A DNA stretch of 64,000 bases from contig NZ_JAXMIH010000008.1 of the NCBI RefSeq assembly GCF_034366625.1, positions 434,001 through 498,000 of the forward strand, read 5' to 3'. A program made the position numbers and the translations under genes. Of this stretch, positions 31,821-41,570 are shown one piece after another. Positions within the stretch are counted from its first letter, which is position 1; each line of letters begins with the position of its first letter. The notes below the pieces were generated by a model. The model saw only the letters and a list, made by a program, of their open reading frames with translations. It was not told the origin of the DNA and made no database searches. This DNA is from Prosthecobacter sp. GTDB lineage: Bacteria > Verrucomicrobiota > Verrucomicrobiia > Verrucomicrobiales > Verrucomicrobiaceae.

Positions 31821-33107
31821 ATGAACGCTTCACTTCCCACTCGACGTGCCTTTTTGAAATCCACCGGTGCGTTTGCCGCAGTTTCTGCCGCATCGTCCGT
31901 GATCGCAGCGCCAAATGACAAGATCTCCGTGGCCTGCATCGGCATTCGCGGACGCGGGAACTCGGTGATGCACAGCTTCATCGCCGAGCCGGACTGCGAG
32001 GTGACGCATCTGTGCGATGTGCGCGAGGCGGTGCTCTCGCAGCGCGGCGCGGAGGTGAAGGCGAAGACGGGGAAGATGCCGAAGCTGGTGAAGGACTACC
32101 GTGAGCTGCTGAGCGATCCGTCGATTGATGCTTTCATGGTGGCGACGCCGGATCATTGGCATGCGCTTTTGACCATCGAGGGCTGCCTGGCGGGGAAGGA
32201 TGTGTATGTCGAGAAGCCGGCGAGCCACAACATCCAGGAAGGCAAGGTAGCGGTGGCAGCAGCTCGCAAGAAGGATCGCATGGTGCAGATGGGCACGCAG
32301 ATCCGCAGCGCGAAGTTTCTGCATGAGGCGCGTGAGTTTGTGAAGAGCGGCGCACTCGGAAAGGTGATCACAGGTCGTGCGTGGGAAACCGGGCGGTCAG
32401 GCGCGGTGAAGCTGGTGGCGGATGGCACGCCGCCTCCGGGCATCGACTACAACCTGTGGCAGGGGCCATCGCCGGAGCGCGTTTACAACCAGACCATCGT
32501 GGAAGGTGCATGGCGCTGGATGTTCGATTACGGCACGGGCGATCTCGGCAACGACGGCGTGCATCGCATCGACTACTGCCGCTATGTGATGGGGCTGGAT
32601 ACATTCCCCGAGGCGATCAGCGCTTCCGGCGGGAAGTTCTTCTTCGATGATGATCAGCAGTGGCCGGACACGCAGATGGTGACGTATGACTACCCCGGCC
32701 ACATCATCCAATACGAGATGCGCCTCTGGTCCAAGTCGAAGCTCTTCGGCGCGGGCGAAGGCGCGGTGATCTATGGCGAAAACGGCTGGCTGCAACTCAC
32801 GAACACTTCCTGGAAGGCCTACGACCCAGACGGGAAGATCATGAAGGAAGGCAGCAGCGATGTCGGCCAGACGGCGCATGTGCGGAACTTCCTCGATGCG
32901 GTGCGCAGCCGGAAGCGCGAGTCGCTCAATCAAGAGATCTACTCCGGCCACATCAGCACCGTGATGTGCCACGCGGGCAACATCGCCTGGCGCACCGGCA
33001 AGAAGCTGCGCTTCGACGCGAAGACGGAGACCTTCGACGATGCGACGGCGAATGTGCTCATCGGTCGCGAGCACCGGAAGGGATTTGAGTTGCCGAAGAT
33101 CGGGTAG
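31821..33107 (+). CDS. Exported Gfo/Idh/MocA-family oxidoreductase
   Basis: A 428-residue NAD(P)-dependent oxidoreductase. The Tat-like signal is TRRAFLKSTGAFAAVSAASSV. The Rossmann strand is VACIGIRGRGN and the conserved catalytic-site motif is VYVEKPASHNI, followed by the C-terminal alpha/beta domain with WRWMFDYGTGDLGNDGVHRID. Such exported members oxidise sugars or glycosides using tightly bound cofactor. The substrate is unknown. It converges with a second family member across the repeat at 33111-33199. Confidence 0.9.
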   Translation: MNASLPTRRAFLKSTGAFAAVSAASSVIAAPNDKISVACIGIRGRGNSVMHSFIAEPDCEVTHLCDVREAVLSQRGAEVKAKTGKMPKLVKDYRELLSDPSIDAFMVATPDHWHALLTIEGCLAGKDVYVEKPASHNIQEGKVAVAAARKKDRMVQMGTQIRSAKFLHEAREFVKSGALGKVITGRAWETGRSGAVKLVADGTPPPGIDYNLWQGPSPERVYNQTIVEGAWRWMFDYGTGDLGNDGVHRIDYCRYVMGLDTFPEAISASGGKFFFDDDQQWPDTQMVTYDYPGHIIQYEMRLWSKSKLFGAGEGAVIYGENGWLQLTNTSWKAYDPDGKIMKEGSSDVGQTAHVRNFLDAVRSRKRESLNQEIYSGHISTVMCHAGNIAWRTGKKLRFDAKTETFDDATANVLIGREHRKGFELPKIG

Positions 33108-33110
33108 AAA

Positions 33111-33199
33111 CCGTCAAACTGGTCAAGGATTGGTCAAGTATCGTGCTTTTTGCCCTTCTTGACGCTCTTGGCCTTTGACGGCGAAGCCGCTTTGACAAC
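33111..33199. repeat. GTCAA/TTGAC-unit inverted repeat between convergent genes
   Basis: The left part holds GTCAAACTG, GTCAAGGATTG and GTCAAGTATC in tandem; the right part holds CTTGACGCTC, TTTGACGGC and TTTGACAAC in inverted sense. This is the most degenerate of three such elements (see 2593-2690 and 12776-12915). Position between convergent oxidoreductase genes suits a terminator. Confidence 0.6.
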
Positions 33200-33201
33200 G
33201 C

Positions 33202-34386
33202 TCACGCCACCAGCGGATGCGTGCGCTTAACGAGCGGGAATTCCACACGCGCTCCCGTGATGCCGGCCTGGAAGACGCCATGAGCCATCTCGATGGCCTT
33301 CATGGCGCGTTCACCGGAGCCGAGCGGTTCGCGTTTTTCATCAATGGCGTTCAACCAATCGCGCACCACTCGGCGATGCGAGGCATCGTAGCCGGTGAGA
33401 CCTTCATAAGTGGTCTCAGTGGCTGGATCGACGCCACCGGTCCAGTCCTGCCAGTTCTCAGCACGGGTAGTCGCCGCGCGATTGGGCTCCTTAAGCAACG
33501 AGATGCCTGGCGCGAATCCTGAATTGAGACGCACGATGCCGCGCGTGCCGATGATCTCCATGCCGAACGGCCCTGCGGCCTTTTCCAAGCCGACTCGACT
33601 GCGAAAGGTGACATTCACGCCTGAATCCATCGCGAAACTCGCAAAGATGTCGTCGCCAACCACGGGTCCGACTTTGTCCGACGGTGATTCCTTGGCATCG
33701 GCGATGGTCGGCACCTTGCCCTGATGCCTCATGCGCGCCTGACACCATTGCACCTCGCCACCGAACAACCTCGCGAGATCGAAGACGTGCAATCCGAGCA
33801 CCATCATGTCCTGACCGCCCGCGCGAGAACCCATCTTGCCCACGGTGTGAATCTCCAACACATCACCGATGAGTCCTTCTCGCAGCGCTTTCTCCAATCG
33901 CAGCACGGCTGGTGCCATGCGAGTGACATGCGCCACCGCCACGCGACGCTGTTTTCCCTTTGCGAGTTGCACGATGTCATCCGCCTCTGCCAGCGTGATG
34001 GTGAAAGGCTTCTCCAAATAGAGATGCGCGCCGGCTTCCAGCGCCGCCATCGACATCGCATGATGTTCCGTGGCCCAGCGTGGGCCGATGGCGACGAGGT
34101 CCGGCTTTTCCTTGCCCAGCATCGCACTGTAGTCGGCATAGTCTCGCGCCGCGCCACAGGCAGCTTTTGCTTTCGCGCGACCGGCATCGTTCGGATCAGC
34201 GACGGCGACGACACTCACATTCGGCAGTCCTGCAAAGATGCGCTCAATGCCATGGCCGTAATCCCCCGCGCCGGTGTGGCCGATGATGGCCGCTTTGAGC
34301 TTCGGTGCATCAGCGGCACGCAAGGCATGTGTCGCGGCCCAAGCAGTGCTGCCGAGGAGAAATTGGCGTCGGGTGGTTGTCTTCAT
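33202..34386 (-). CDS. Exported Gfo/Idh/MocA-family oxidoreductase
   Basis: A 394-residue oxidoreductase with a Tat-like signal (TTRRQFLLGSTAWAATHAL). Rossmann segment AAIIGHTGAGDYGHGIER is followed by VVAVADP and the catalytic-domain motif LYLEKPFTITLAEAD. The C-terminal domain includes GMEIIGTRGIVRL. ATG 34386 is chosen because it starts the Tat signal; the longer frame adds 29 unlikely residues. It is divergent from the ceramidase-like gene with an 89-bp gap that probably holds both promoters. Substrate unknown. Confidence 0.9.
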   Translation of the reverse strand: MKTTTRRQFLLGSTAWAATHALRAADAPKLKAAIIGHTGAGDYGHGIERIFAGLPNVSVVAVADPNDAGRAKAKAACGAARDYADYSAMLGKEKPDLVAIGPRWATEHHAMSMAALEAGAHLYLEKPFTITLAEADDIVQLAKGKQRRVAVAHVTRMAPAVLRLEKALREGLIGDVLEIHTVGKMGSRAGGQDMMVLGLHVFDLARLFGGEVQWCQARMRHQGKVPTIADAKESPSDKVGPVVGDDIFASFAMDSGVNVTFRSRVGLEKAAGPFGMEIIGTRGIVRLNSGFAPGISLLKEPNRAATTRAENWQDWTGGVDPATETTYEGLTGYDASHRRVVRDWLNAIDEKREPLGSGERAMKAIEMAHGVFQAGITGARVEFPLVKRTHPLVA

Positions 34387-34475
34387 GGTGAAGGGGATAC
34401 GCATTGGGCTCCTCTGTTCATGCCTGGAGCTTGAATGGTGAAAATCGTCCTCGGGCGGCGTTTCTTGAAACACTC

Positions 34476-35888
34476 ATGAAAATCGCCGTGCCATTCATCC
34501 TCTGCTTCGCTCTTATCAGCCTGCCTCATGCTGTTTCAGCGCAGGGAAAAGTCTTCAAAGCAGGCGCGGCCACCAGCAACATCACACCGCCGCTGGGCAT
34601 GGAGATCGTTGGGAACTTCGCGCCGCGTCCCATCGCGGCGCATGTGCATGATGAGCTGCATGTGCGCTGCCTTGTGCTTGATGATGGCACCACCAAGCTC
34701 GCCTTTGCCGTGGCGGACACGATCTCGCTCGGGCGTGATGTCTGGGACGAGGCGAAGAAAAAGGTCGAGGCAGCCACGGGCATCCCGGTGTCGAACATGA
34801 TGTTCTCCGGCACGCACACGCATTCCAGCGTCTCGGCCATCACGAACAAGGATTCGTCGCTCGATTACCGCAGCTTCATCATCTCCCGCGTCGCGGATGG
34901 CGTACGCCGCGCGCTGAACAATCTGGAGCCTGCACGAATCGCGTGGGGCTCGGGCAAGGTGCCGCAGCATGTCTTCAATCGCCGCTGGCTGCTCAAAGAA
35001 GGCGTCACGAACGACAACCCATTCGGCGGCAAAGATCGCGCGGTGATGAATCCGAGCAGCCTGCTGCGCTCACGACTCGCTGGACCTGCCGGACCGAAAA
35101 ATCCCGAGGTCTATTGCCTCTCAGTGCAAGCGACAGACGGACGCCAGATCGCGCTCATGGCGAACTACTGGCTGCATTACGTCGGCGGTGTGAACAAAGA
35201 GGATCTGTCGGCGGATTACTTCGGCGAGTTCTGTCGCCGCATCGAAGAAAAGGTCGGCGCACCCTGCGTCGGCATCCTGGCGAATGGTCCCTGCGGAGAC
35301 GTGAACAACAACGACTACAGCGGCAAAACTCCCGCCGTGAAGCGCGAGCCGTATGAGAAGATCAAACTCGTCGCCAACGACCTCGCGCAGGAGGTGCTGC
35401 GCGTTCACCAGACGCTGAAGCATCAGGACTGGGTGCCTTTGAAAGCCGCCGCGAGCGATCTGGAACTCGCCGTGCGCCGTCCGACTCCCGAAATGATCCA
35501 GTGGGCCGAAGGCGTGCTCGCCAAACCAAAAGACGCGGAAGCCACGCACCGCCTGGAGAAGCCTTACGCCGAGCGCACACTCGCCGCACGCGATGCGAAG
35601 CCCGACACCATTCAGGCAGTCATCCAGGCCTTCCGCATCGGCGAGCTCGGCATCGCGTCCATCCCTTTCGAGGTCTTCACCGAGATCGGTCTCGAAATCA
35701 AAGCCCGCAGCCCTTTTGCAGACACCTTCACCATCGAACTCGCCAATGGCAGCAACGGTTACCTGCCCACGCCCCGGCACCACGACCTCGGCGGCTACGA
35801 AACTTGGCTCGGCACCAACCGCGTCGAACGCGAGGCCTCCGTGAAGATCACCGCGAGAGCGTTGGAGATGCTGGAGACAGTGCGGTGA
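34476..35888 (+). CDS. Neutral/alkaline ceramidase-like hydrolase
   Basis: A 470-residue exported protein (signal IAVPFILCFALISLPHAVSA). The region resembles the N-terminal domain of neutral/alkaline non-lysosomal ceramidases: KAGAATSNITPPLG at the start of the mature protein, SGTHTHSS with probable zinc-binding histidines, and ILANGPCGDVNNNDYSG. Verrucomicrobia and planctomycetes have many such proteins, and few are likely to act on ceramide; hydrolysis of an amide or ester in the periplasm is the safest statement. Its stop is one base from the convergent gene's stop. Confidence 0.8.
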   Translation: MKIAVPFILCFALISLPHAVSAQGKVFKAGAATSNITPPLGMEIVGNFAPRPIAAHVHDELHVRCLVLDDGTTKLAFAVADTISLGRDVWDEAKKKVEAATGIPVSNMMFSGTHTHSSVSAITNKDSSLDYRSFIISRVADGVRRALNNLEPARIAWGSGKVPQHVFNRRWLLKEGVTNDNPFGGKDRAVMNPSSLLRSRLAGPAGPKNPEVYCLSVQATDGRQIALMANYWLHYVGGVNKEDLSADYFGEFCRRIEEKVGAPCVGILANGPCGDVNNNDYSGKTPAVKREPYEKIKLVANDLAQEVLRVHQTLKHQDWVPLKAAASDLELAVRRPTPEMIQWAEGVLAKPKDAEATHRLEKPYAERTLAARDAKPDTIQAVIQAFRIGELGIASIPFEVFTEIGLEIKARSPFADTFTIELANGSNGYLPTPRHHDLGGYETWLGTNRVEREASVKITARALEMLETVR

Positions 35889-35889
35889 C

Positions 35890-37515
35890 TCACACGCGCC
35901 GCAGCGGCTGGGAGAAGATCATGTCCACGATGGGAATCGGTGTGCGAAGCGCGGGGTCGGTGCTGGCAAAGGCTGGGCCGCGCAGGGCTTTCTGATCGTG
36001 GAGGAGCGAGATGTCGTGGACGTTCATGCCACGTAGTTTTTCGGCGGTGAGGGGTTCGCCTTGCAGATGCGTTTCTGGATACGCAAAGGCCTCCACACGG
36101 ACGAATTGAGCTACGAGTTGGCCGCTGGCGTCACGCTTCAGCGGGAACTCGGCTTCAGCGCTATCCACGATGCTGGCGATGCCTTGATCGGTAACGAAGC
36201 GAATCTGCACGTTGGGCCGTTTGGCGGGATCGTTACCAGCGACGGTGACTTGAAGTTTGTCGTCATGTGTGATGATGCGGCTGAAGCGTAAGTCGCTGCG
36301 ATCATACGGTGTGACGACTTCGGCATTCTCACTCGCTGCGAGCGAGGCGACGGAGCCGAAGAAGGCTCCTTTGCGATACGCACATAGCGCGGCGGCCTCG
36401 CGCTCGGCTGGAGGTAGCGCGGAGAGCTTCGGCACGAGAAGCACGTTACGTCCGCGACCGAAGGTGTTGTGATCTTTGACGAAAAAGCCCCAGCAGCGGC
36501 GGCCGGTGCGCAGGATGTCATCCCAGAGCTGGTAGAAATGAAGGTTCGGCTCACCGCTGTGATCGTAGAAGCCGCGACTGGAGCCGAACCCAGAGGTGAG
36601 CTGGTTCCACACCTCAATGCCGAGCACGCGCGGATCGAAGTCGAGCATCGGCGCATAGTCAGCCAGCTTGCCGGTGGGATGATTCAGAGTGAGGCCGCCA
36701 CCTTCGCCATGCAGCAGGCCGCCGCTGCGTTTGCCATCGATCATTTCGCCATCGAGCGCAGCGCGGAAGACATCGCGCCACGGGCGGTTGGCCCCTTGCA
36801 TCAAGCGATACTGGGTGACGCTGAGCGCGGCCGTGTCGAACACGAGTTTGGTTTCAATGCTCGCTGCGGTGGTGCGCAGGTAGAGGGTGTGATTGCCCGG
36901 TGGCAGTTCCCGCTCGAGGATGGGGCCTTTGTCACTAAATCCTTCGCGGAAGCCACACTCATGAGCACCTTCGACCGTCAGCCTAGCGGTGGGTTTGCCT
37001 TCGGATGCGGAGAGCCGCACATCCAACCGATACACACCGAGCCAGGGCCGTTCGGTGTTGAAGATTTCGAGCTTTTCAAAGCGATGCACGATGGGCGAGA
37101 TCGCGCATTCCTTGGCGCTGACACTGCTGCCGTAACCGGTGGCCAGCAGGCTGCCGAGCGCGTTGAAATGCAGCCCGGCATCGGGGAACGAATGATGCTC
37201 CGCGTTTGGCGCGGCGATCACGTCGGGATGCTTGGCCAGATAGTCGGCGGGCAGCGGGTAGGTGGGAGCCGAGGGGTAGTAGTTGCTGAAGGCGAGATGC
37301 CGGTAGCCCATCTCCAAAAAGCCATTACGCGAAGCATCGGTCTGCCCCTGGTGCTGATGGGACATCGAATGCAGGCATTCCCAGGTGTCCCAGTCCACCT
37401 CGGCATACGGATTGTCTAATTCGCGTCCCGTGGTGCGCGATGCTGCGCCACTGAGCGGCAGAGAAGCGGCGGCAGGCAAGCCGGCAAGGGTGACGAGCAG
37501 GTTTCTTCGTTTCAT
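35890..37515 (-). CDS. Exported PHP-like phosphoesterase-fold protein
   Basis: A 541-residue protein with an RR-containing signal (MKRRNLLVTLAGLPAAASLP). The N-terminal CLHSMSHQHQGQTDAS and the later LTLNHPTGKLADY resemble metal-binding histidine motifs of the PHP superfamily, separated by a beta-rich domain (SEGKPTARLTVEG to TLYLRTTAAS). No exact activity can be assigned. It is divergent from the CocE-like hydrolase, with a 103-bp gap. Relatives appear in verrucomicrobial and planctomycete catabolic gene sets. Confidence 0.6.
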   Translation of the reverse strand: MKRRNLLVTLAGLPAAASLPLSGAASRTTGRELDNPYAEVDWDTWECLHSMSHQHQGQTDASRNGFLEMGYRHLAFSNYYPSAPTYPLPADYLAKHPDVIAAPNAEHHSFPDAGLHFNALGSLLATGYGSSVSAKECAISPIVHRFEKLEIFNTERPWLGVYRLDVRLSASEGKPTARLTVEGAHECGFREGFSDKGPILERELPPGNHTLYLRTTAASIETKLVFDTAALSVTQYRLMQGANRPWRDVFRAALDGEMIDGKRSGGLLHGEGGGLTLNHPTGKLADYAPMLDFDPRVLGIEVWNQLTSGFGSSRGFYDHSGEPNLHFYQLWDDILRTGRRCWGFFVKDHNTFGRGRNVLLVPKLSALPPAEREAAALCAYRKGAFFGSVASLAASENAEVVTPYDRSDLRFSRIITHDDKLQVTVAGNDPAKRPNVQIRFVTDQGIASIVDSAEAEFPLKRDASGQLVAQFVRVEAFAYPETHLQGEPLTAEKLRGMNVHDISLLHDQKALRGPAFASTDPALRTPIPIVDMIFSQPLRRV

Positions 37516-37618
37516 CCATGGCAGTCGGTGCCTTGATGCTCATCCTTTCAACCGATGATGAAGCCGAAGTTATCGTTAACGGCAGCAAGGCATTCTCTTG
37601 CGTCGCCGTATCGCTCTC

Positions 37619-39271
37619 ATGCGCTTTCTCCTGCTCTTATCGTGTCTTGCTGTTCATGGCTCCATCCTCGCCGCCGACCTCCCCAAGCTCGATTTTGGCA
37701 GTGTGCGCGAGGAGCACATCATGATTCCGATGCGTGATGGCAAGCGCCTGTCGGCCTATGTGTTCTTTCCGAAGGGCAACCAGAAGTGGCCCGCGATTTT
37801 CGAGCAGCGCTACGGCGACATCTCTAGCGCTGGATCACGCAAAGCAGCCGCCAAGTTTGCCGAGGGCGGCTTCGTCATCGCGCTGGTGAACTACCGCGGT
37901 ACGCATCTGAGCGAGGGCGTGTATCGCGGCTACCGCGGACTGCAATGGGGTGAGCTGCGTGATGGCTATGACGTGTGCGAGTGGCTCGCGGCGCAGCCCT
38001 GGTGTACGGGCAAAATTGGAACCTATGGCGGATCGCAGGCAGGCTACGCGCAGAACTATCTCGCGGTGACCCAGCCTCCGCATCTGGTCGCGCAATACAT
38101 GACGGACACCGGTTTGAGCCTGTATCACGAAGGCTATCGCATCGGCGGTGCGACGAAGCCGCAGCGCTTCATCAAGGGCGGCGCGGTGGCACGCGACATC
38201 AAGGACAACGAAGCGATGCTGCGCGAGTGGGACCAGCACCCGGATTATGATGACTTCTGGAAGGACGAAGACGCCTCGCTGCATTTCGACAAGATGAACT
38301 ACCCCTGCTTCACCATCGGCAGTTGGTTTGACTTCATGTGCCAGGGCAGTGTGGCGAGTTTCATCGGGCGTAACCAGAAAGGCGGCCCCAATTCACGCGG
38401 TCAGCAGCAGCTCATCATCGGCCCCTGGCTGCACGGCGGCTATCCGAAGTCGAACAAGATCGGCGAACTGGTGTTCCCGGAGAACGCCTTCTTCGATGTG
38501 TATCCGCACATGACGAAGTGGTTCAATCACTACCTCAAAGGCGAGGACAACGGCATCGAGAAAGACACGCCGGTGAAATACTACGTCATGGGCGCGTGCG
38601 GTGAGGCCGGTGCTCCTGGCAATGTCTGGCGCGAGGCCAAAGACTTCCCGCCTGCGAGCACGGCAGCGGATTGGTTCCTGCAACCCGATGGCAAACTGGC
38701 CCCCAGCAAGCCCTCCGCCCCAAGCGCCAGCACTTCGTATGCGAGCGATCCCACACGCCCGATGATTCTCAACGCCATTGGTTTCCCCGGAGCCAGGGAT
38801 GCACGCGCGTTTGAAGAGCAGGCCGAGGTGCGCACTTGGACGAGCGATGTGCTGACCGAGCCGCTCGAAGTCACCGGCCGCATCAAAGCCGAGGTCTTCG
38901 TGTCCTCGACGGCGAAGGACACCGACTTCGTCTTGCGCGTGACGGATGTGTATCCCGATGGCCGCTCCATCCTGTTGGTCGATTACCCGCTGCGTGCCCG
39001 CTATCACGAGGGCTTCGATCATCAGAAACTGCTCGTGCCAGGCGAGTTGACGAAGCTCGCGTGGGACATCGGCTGGGTGAGCATCATCTTCAACCAAGGG
39101 CACCAAGTGCGCATCACCATCGCCAGCACCGGCGCGCCGTATTTCGAGCCCAACACACAGACCGGCAGTCCGATCACCCACTTCGTCACCGAACCCGGCA
39201 TCGCCGCGATCAACACCATCTGGCATGACGCCAAACACGCCTCACGCGTGATCCTGCCGACGGTGAAGTAG
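37619..39271 (+). CDS. CocE/NonD-family hydrolase (S15 peptidase-like)
   Basis: A 550-residue exported alpha/beta hydrolase. The signal is RFLLLLSCLAVHGSILAA. The nucleophile elbow is GTYGGSQAGY (Ser), the family N-terminal strand is IMIPMRDGKRLSAYVFFP, the acid and base are likely in the later IGPWLHGG region, and a C-terminal jelly-roll of X-Pro dipeptidyl-peptidase type begins near DVLTEPLEVTGRI. It could cleave esters or amides. ATG 37619 is chosen over an upstream TTG at 37598 since it starts the signal peptide. Convergent with the next gene (stops one base apart). Confidence 0.87.
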   Translation: MRFLLLLSCLAVHGSILAADLPKLDFGSVREEHIMIPMRDGKRLSAYVFFPKGNQKWPAIFEQRYGDISSAGSRKAAAKFAEGGFVIALVNYRGTHLSEGVYRGYRGLQWGELRDGYDVCEWLAAQPWCTGKIGTYGGSQAGYAQNYLAVTQPPHLVAQYMTDTGLSLYHEGYRIGGATKPQRFIKGGAVARDIKDNEAMLREWDQHPDYDDFWKDEDASLHFDKMNYPCFTIGSWFDFMCQGSVASFIGRNQKGGPNSRGQQQLIIGPWLHGGYPKSNKIGELVFPENAFFDVYPHMTKWFNHYLKGEDNGIEKDTPVKYYVMGACGEAGAPGNVWREAKDFPPASTAADWFLQPDGKLAPSKPSAPSASTSYASDPTRPMILNAIGFPGARDARAFEEQAEVRTWTSDVLTEPLEVTGRIKAEVFVSSTAKDTDFVLRVTDVYPDGRSILLVDYPLRARYHEGFDHQKLLVPGELTKLAWDIGWVSIIFNQGHQVRITIASTGAPYFEPNTQTGSPITHFVTEPGIAAINTIWHDAKHASRVILPTVK

Positions 39272-39880
39272 TCAGGGCTTGGTGCTGCTCGAAAGGGCGG
39301 GCACAAGCTTCGGATCATACTTCGCCCCTTTCGACACCTGGATCAGCGTCATGCGCACCTTCGTCGGGAAGAACTTCTCGGGATCAGGGCGCTTGTTGGC
39401 GTGGAGGTTTTTGTCGTCCTTGAGCACGAGGTGCATCTCCTTGATGCCCTGGCTCCAGATGATGTCGTTGTTCTGCCAGAAGGTGGTCATCGAGAGGTCT
39501 TTCTCGATCACGCCCGTCTTTGAATACGCACCCGTGCCGATGCAGCCATAGCCGTGGTTCTGGCCTTTGTTCGGGATGTAGCACACGCTCCATGTCGTGG
39601 GCTGGCTGCCGGCAGGTTTGTCGAGGACTTCGAGACGCACATGCACGGAGCCATTGCGGTAATCGACGGGCGCGGTCCAATCCTTCGGGCGCTCGACGTT
39701 GAGCCGGTCGCCTTTGACGTAGTAGTGCGATTTGCTTGGCGTGCTGTTGTCGGCATCGGCCTTGGTGAAGGTGAAAGTGACATCGAAGAGAACGAATTGG
39801 TCTGCATGAACACAATTTGTGTCCAGAAGAACAAGGGCGAGAAACCAGGCGAGGCAGTGGGACCAGGAGCGACGAGTCAT
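39272..39880 (-). CDS. Exported protein of unknown function
   Basis: A 202-residue protein with a clear signal peptide (WSHCLAWFLALVLLDTNCVHA) and a beta-rich mature part: FVLFDVTFTFT, SHYYVKGDRLN, VHVRLEVLDKPAG and MHLVLKDDKNLH. I do not recognise a family. It follows the beta-helix protein gene on the same strand with a 55-bp gap, so it may be an accessory glycan-binding or lyase-like protein. The start at 39880 is chosen for the signal peptide; a longer frame begins at 39913. Confidence 0.65.
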   Translation of the reverse strand: MTRRSWSHCLAWFLALVLLDTNCVHADQFVLFDVTFTFTKADADNSTPSKSHYYVKGDRLNVERPKDWTAPVDYRNGSVHVRLEVLDKPAGSQPTTWSVCYIPNKGQNHGYGCIGTGAYSKTGVIEKDLSMTTFWQNNDIIWSQGIKEMHLVLKDDKNLHANKRPDPEKFFPTKVRMTLIQVSKGAKYDPKLVPALSSSTKP

Positions 39881-39935
39881 AAGATTGGGAAGAGCGAGAA
39901 TGTACCGAGCCATGATGGCTGGACGAATGGATGAA

Positions 39936-41570
39936 TCAACGCCGTCCGTGATTGAAATCCACGGGCTTGCGGATCGTTTTTGCACCTTGGTTGGCTTCGA
40001 TATGCGCATTCGTGCAGCTTGGATCGACGACGATGCTCACCGGTTTGGTTTGAAATGTGTTGCCGGTGAATTGCAGGTCGTGGCCGTTCGGGGCGAAGGT
40101 GACGGCTTCGTCGGGCGCGGAGTTGCCGAGGATGAAGATGTTGTCGCGGACGATGACGGGACCGTAGGTGGCTCCAGGTTCGTAGATCGTGAAGTAGAGT
40201 TCCGGAAACTGCCCGGGCTGCGCGGTGCGGTAGGCGATGCGGCCGCGGCGCATGTCGGCTTCGTTCTTGGTCGTGTTGTTGATGAAGACATTGCCGGTCA
40301 TGATGAAATTGACCGGCTGGTTGATCCACGCACCGCGTCCGCCGTTGCGGAAGGTGTTGCCGGTCATGGTGACATCGGTGCAGCTCTTCTCGACGCTCAC
40401 CACACGGCTGCCGTTCGTGCCATCGACGAGATTGCCGGTGATCGTGGCGTTCTGGCAGAACTCGGCCAGGAAGAACGCGCCCATGCGGCTGCCGAGGATG
40501 TGGTTGTTCGCGAAGACGATGTTTTGGCAGCGTTGAATGTGCATCGTGTCTCCAATAGCACTGAGCTGGCAGCCAGTGACGCGCACATCGCGTGCCGCCA
40601 CTATGTCAAAGGCTCCTTTGCCCGGCCCGCTGCCGGTGGGCGCATACGCCGACAGGTAGGTGGCAGAAATATTGTGTGCGAGCGTCGCTTCCGCGCCGCT
40701 GCTGCCTTCAAATCGAATCGGTGCGCCCTGCGGCTGATTGGCGATCTTGATGAACTCGGGCGTGGCCTCAACGACGAAGTATTGGCGGCCACGGACGATG
40801 TTTTTAGGCAAATTCGTGCCAAGAAACGTCAGCGCTTCCTTCGGCTCGTCGCTCTGGCTCACGGCGATGGGTTTGACGGTGTTGTCGAGCTTCACGCGGT
40901 CATCGCCGTCTTGCATCGCTACCTCTCGCATCAAATCGGTGCGGAAATACTTTCTCGCCCGCTCCACCTCCCATGGCTCGTAGGCCTCTGGGAAGGTCAT
41001 GATCTGCCAGAGGTAGCCGTAGTCCCACATGAACTTGCCGCTGCGTAGCAACGTGCAGCTTTCCACTGCCACACGCTCCGCATACGTGATCACCTCGCTC
41101 TCGCTTTTCTTCCCCGCCTGCCCATGCACACCAATCACTGCCCCGGCAATGCCGCTCGACTTCACATCGCGAAACAGGATGTCATGCGTGCCGCCGGGTT
41201 TTGTCGTCGTGATCTCGATGCCCTTCGTGTTCGCATTCGGCTCCCAGGTGTTTTCTTGCTGTGCCGGATCAAACACCTGCCCGATGAACTCCCCACCATG
41301 CCACGCGAAGTGCGTGATGTTTTCGCCCGCGAACAACACGGCCCGCGCTTTGTCCGGCAGCGCCTTTGGCAGAATGAACCGTGCCCCATGCGCAAAGACG
41401 GTCATGTTTGAGGCCAGCGGCAGCGGCTTGACGCCCTCAAGTTGGTAATCGCCCGCCGGAATCGTCACCGTGCCGCCTTTGGCCAGCAAATCGGCAATTT
41501 TGGTCGAATCATCGGCGAAGCCAGCATTCGAGATGAGAAGAAGGGGAAGCAAACCGGAGAAAATCTTCAT
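39936..41570 (-). CDS. Exported right-handed beta-helix protein
   Basis: A 544-residue protein with a signal peptide (MKIFSGLLPLLLISNAGFA). The middle and C-terminus contain many short repeats ending in ITGNLVDG, MTGNTFRNG, MTGNVFINN and FTGNTFQTK, the asparagine-ladder coils of right-handed parallel beta-helix proteins such as pectate lyases and other polysaccharide lyases. The N-terminal GGTVTIPAGDYQLEG is the usual capping start. It may bind or cleave an acidic or neutral polysaccharide; the enzyme class cannot be decided. First gene of a probable two-gene unit with 39272-39880. Confidence 0.85.
   Translation of the reverse strand: MKIFSGLLPLLLISNAGFADDSTKIADLLAKGGTVTIPAGDYQLEGVKPLPLASNMTVFAHGARFILPKALPDKARAVLFAGENITHFAWHGGEFIGQVFDPAQQENTWEPNANTKGIEITTTKPGGTHDILFRDVKSSGIAGAVIGVHGQAGKKSESEVITYAERVAVESCTLLRSGKFMWDYGYLWQIMTFPEAYEPWEVERARKYFRTDLMREVAMQDGDDRVKLDNTVKPIAVSQSDEPKEALTFLGTNLPKNIVRGRQYFVVEATPEFIKIANQPQGAPIRFEGSSGAEATLAHNISATYLSAYAPTGSGPGKGAFDIVAARDVRVTGCQLSAIGDTMHIQRCQNIVFANNHILGSRMGAFFLAEFCQNATITGNLVDGTNGSRVVSVEKSCTDVTMTGNTFRNGGRGAWINQPVNFIMTGNVFINNTTKNEADMRRGRIAYRTAQPGQFPELYFTIYEPGATYGPVIVRDNIFILGNSAPDEAVTFAPNGHDLQFTGNTFQTKPVSIVVDPSCTNAHIEANQGAKTIRKPVDFNHGRR

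Noticed and set aside
34476..35888. True ceramidase
   Set aside because: Only the N-terminal-domain pattern is visible and length is well below full ceramidases, so the substrate name was kept as resemblance only.
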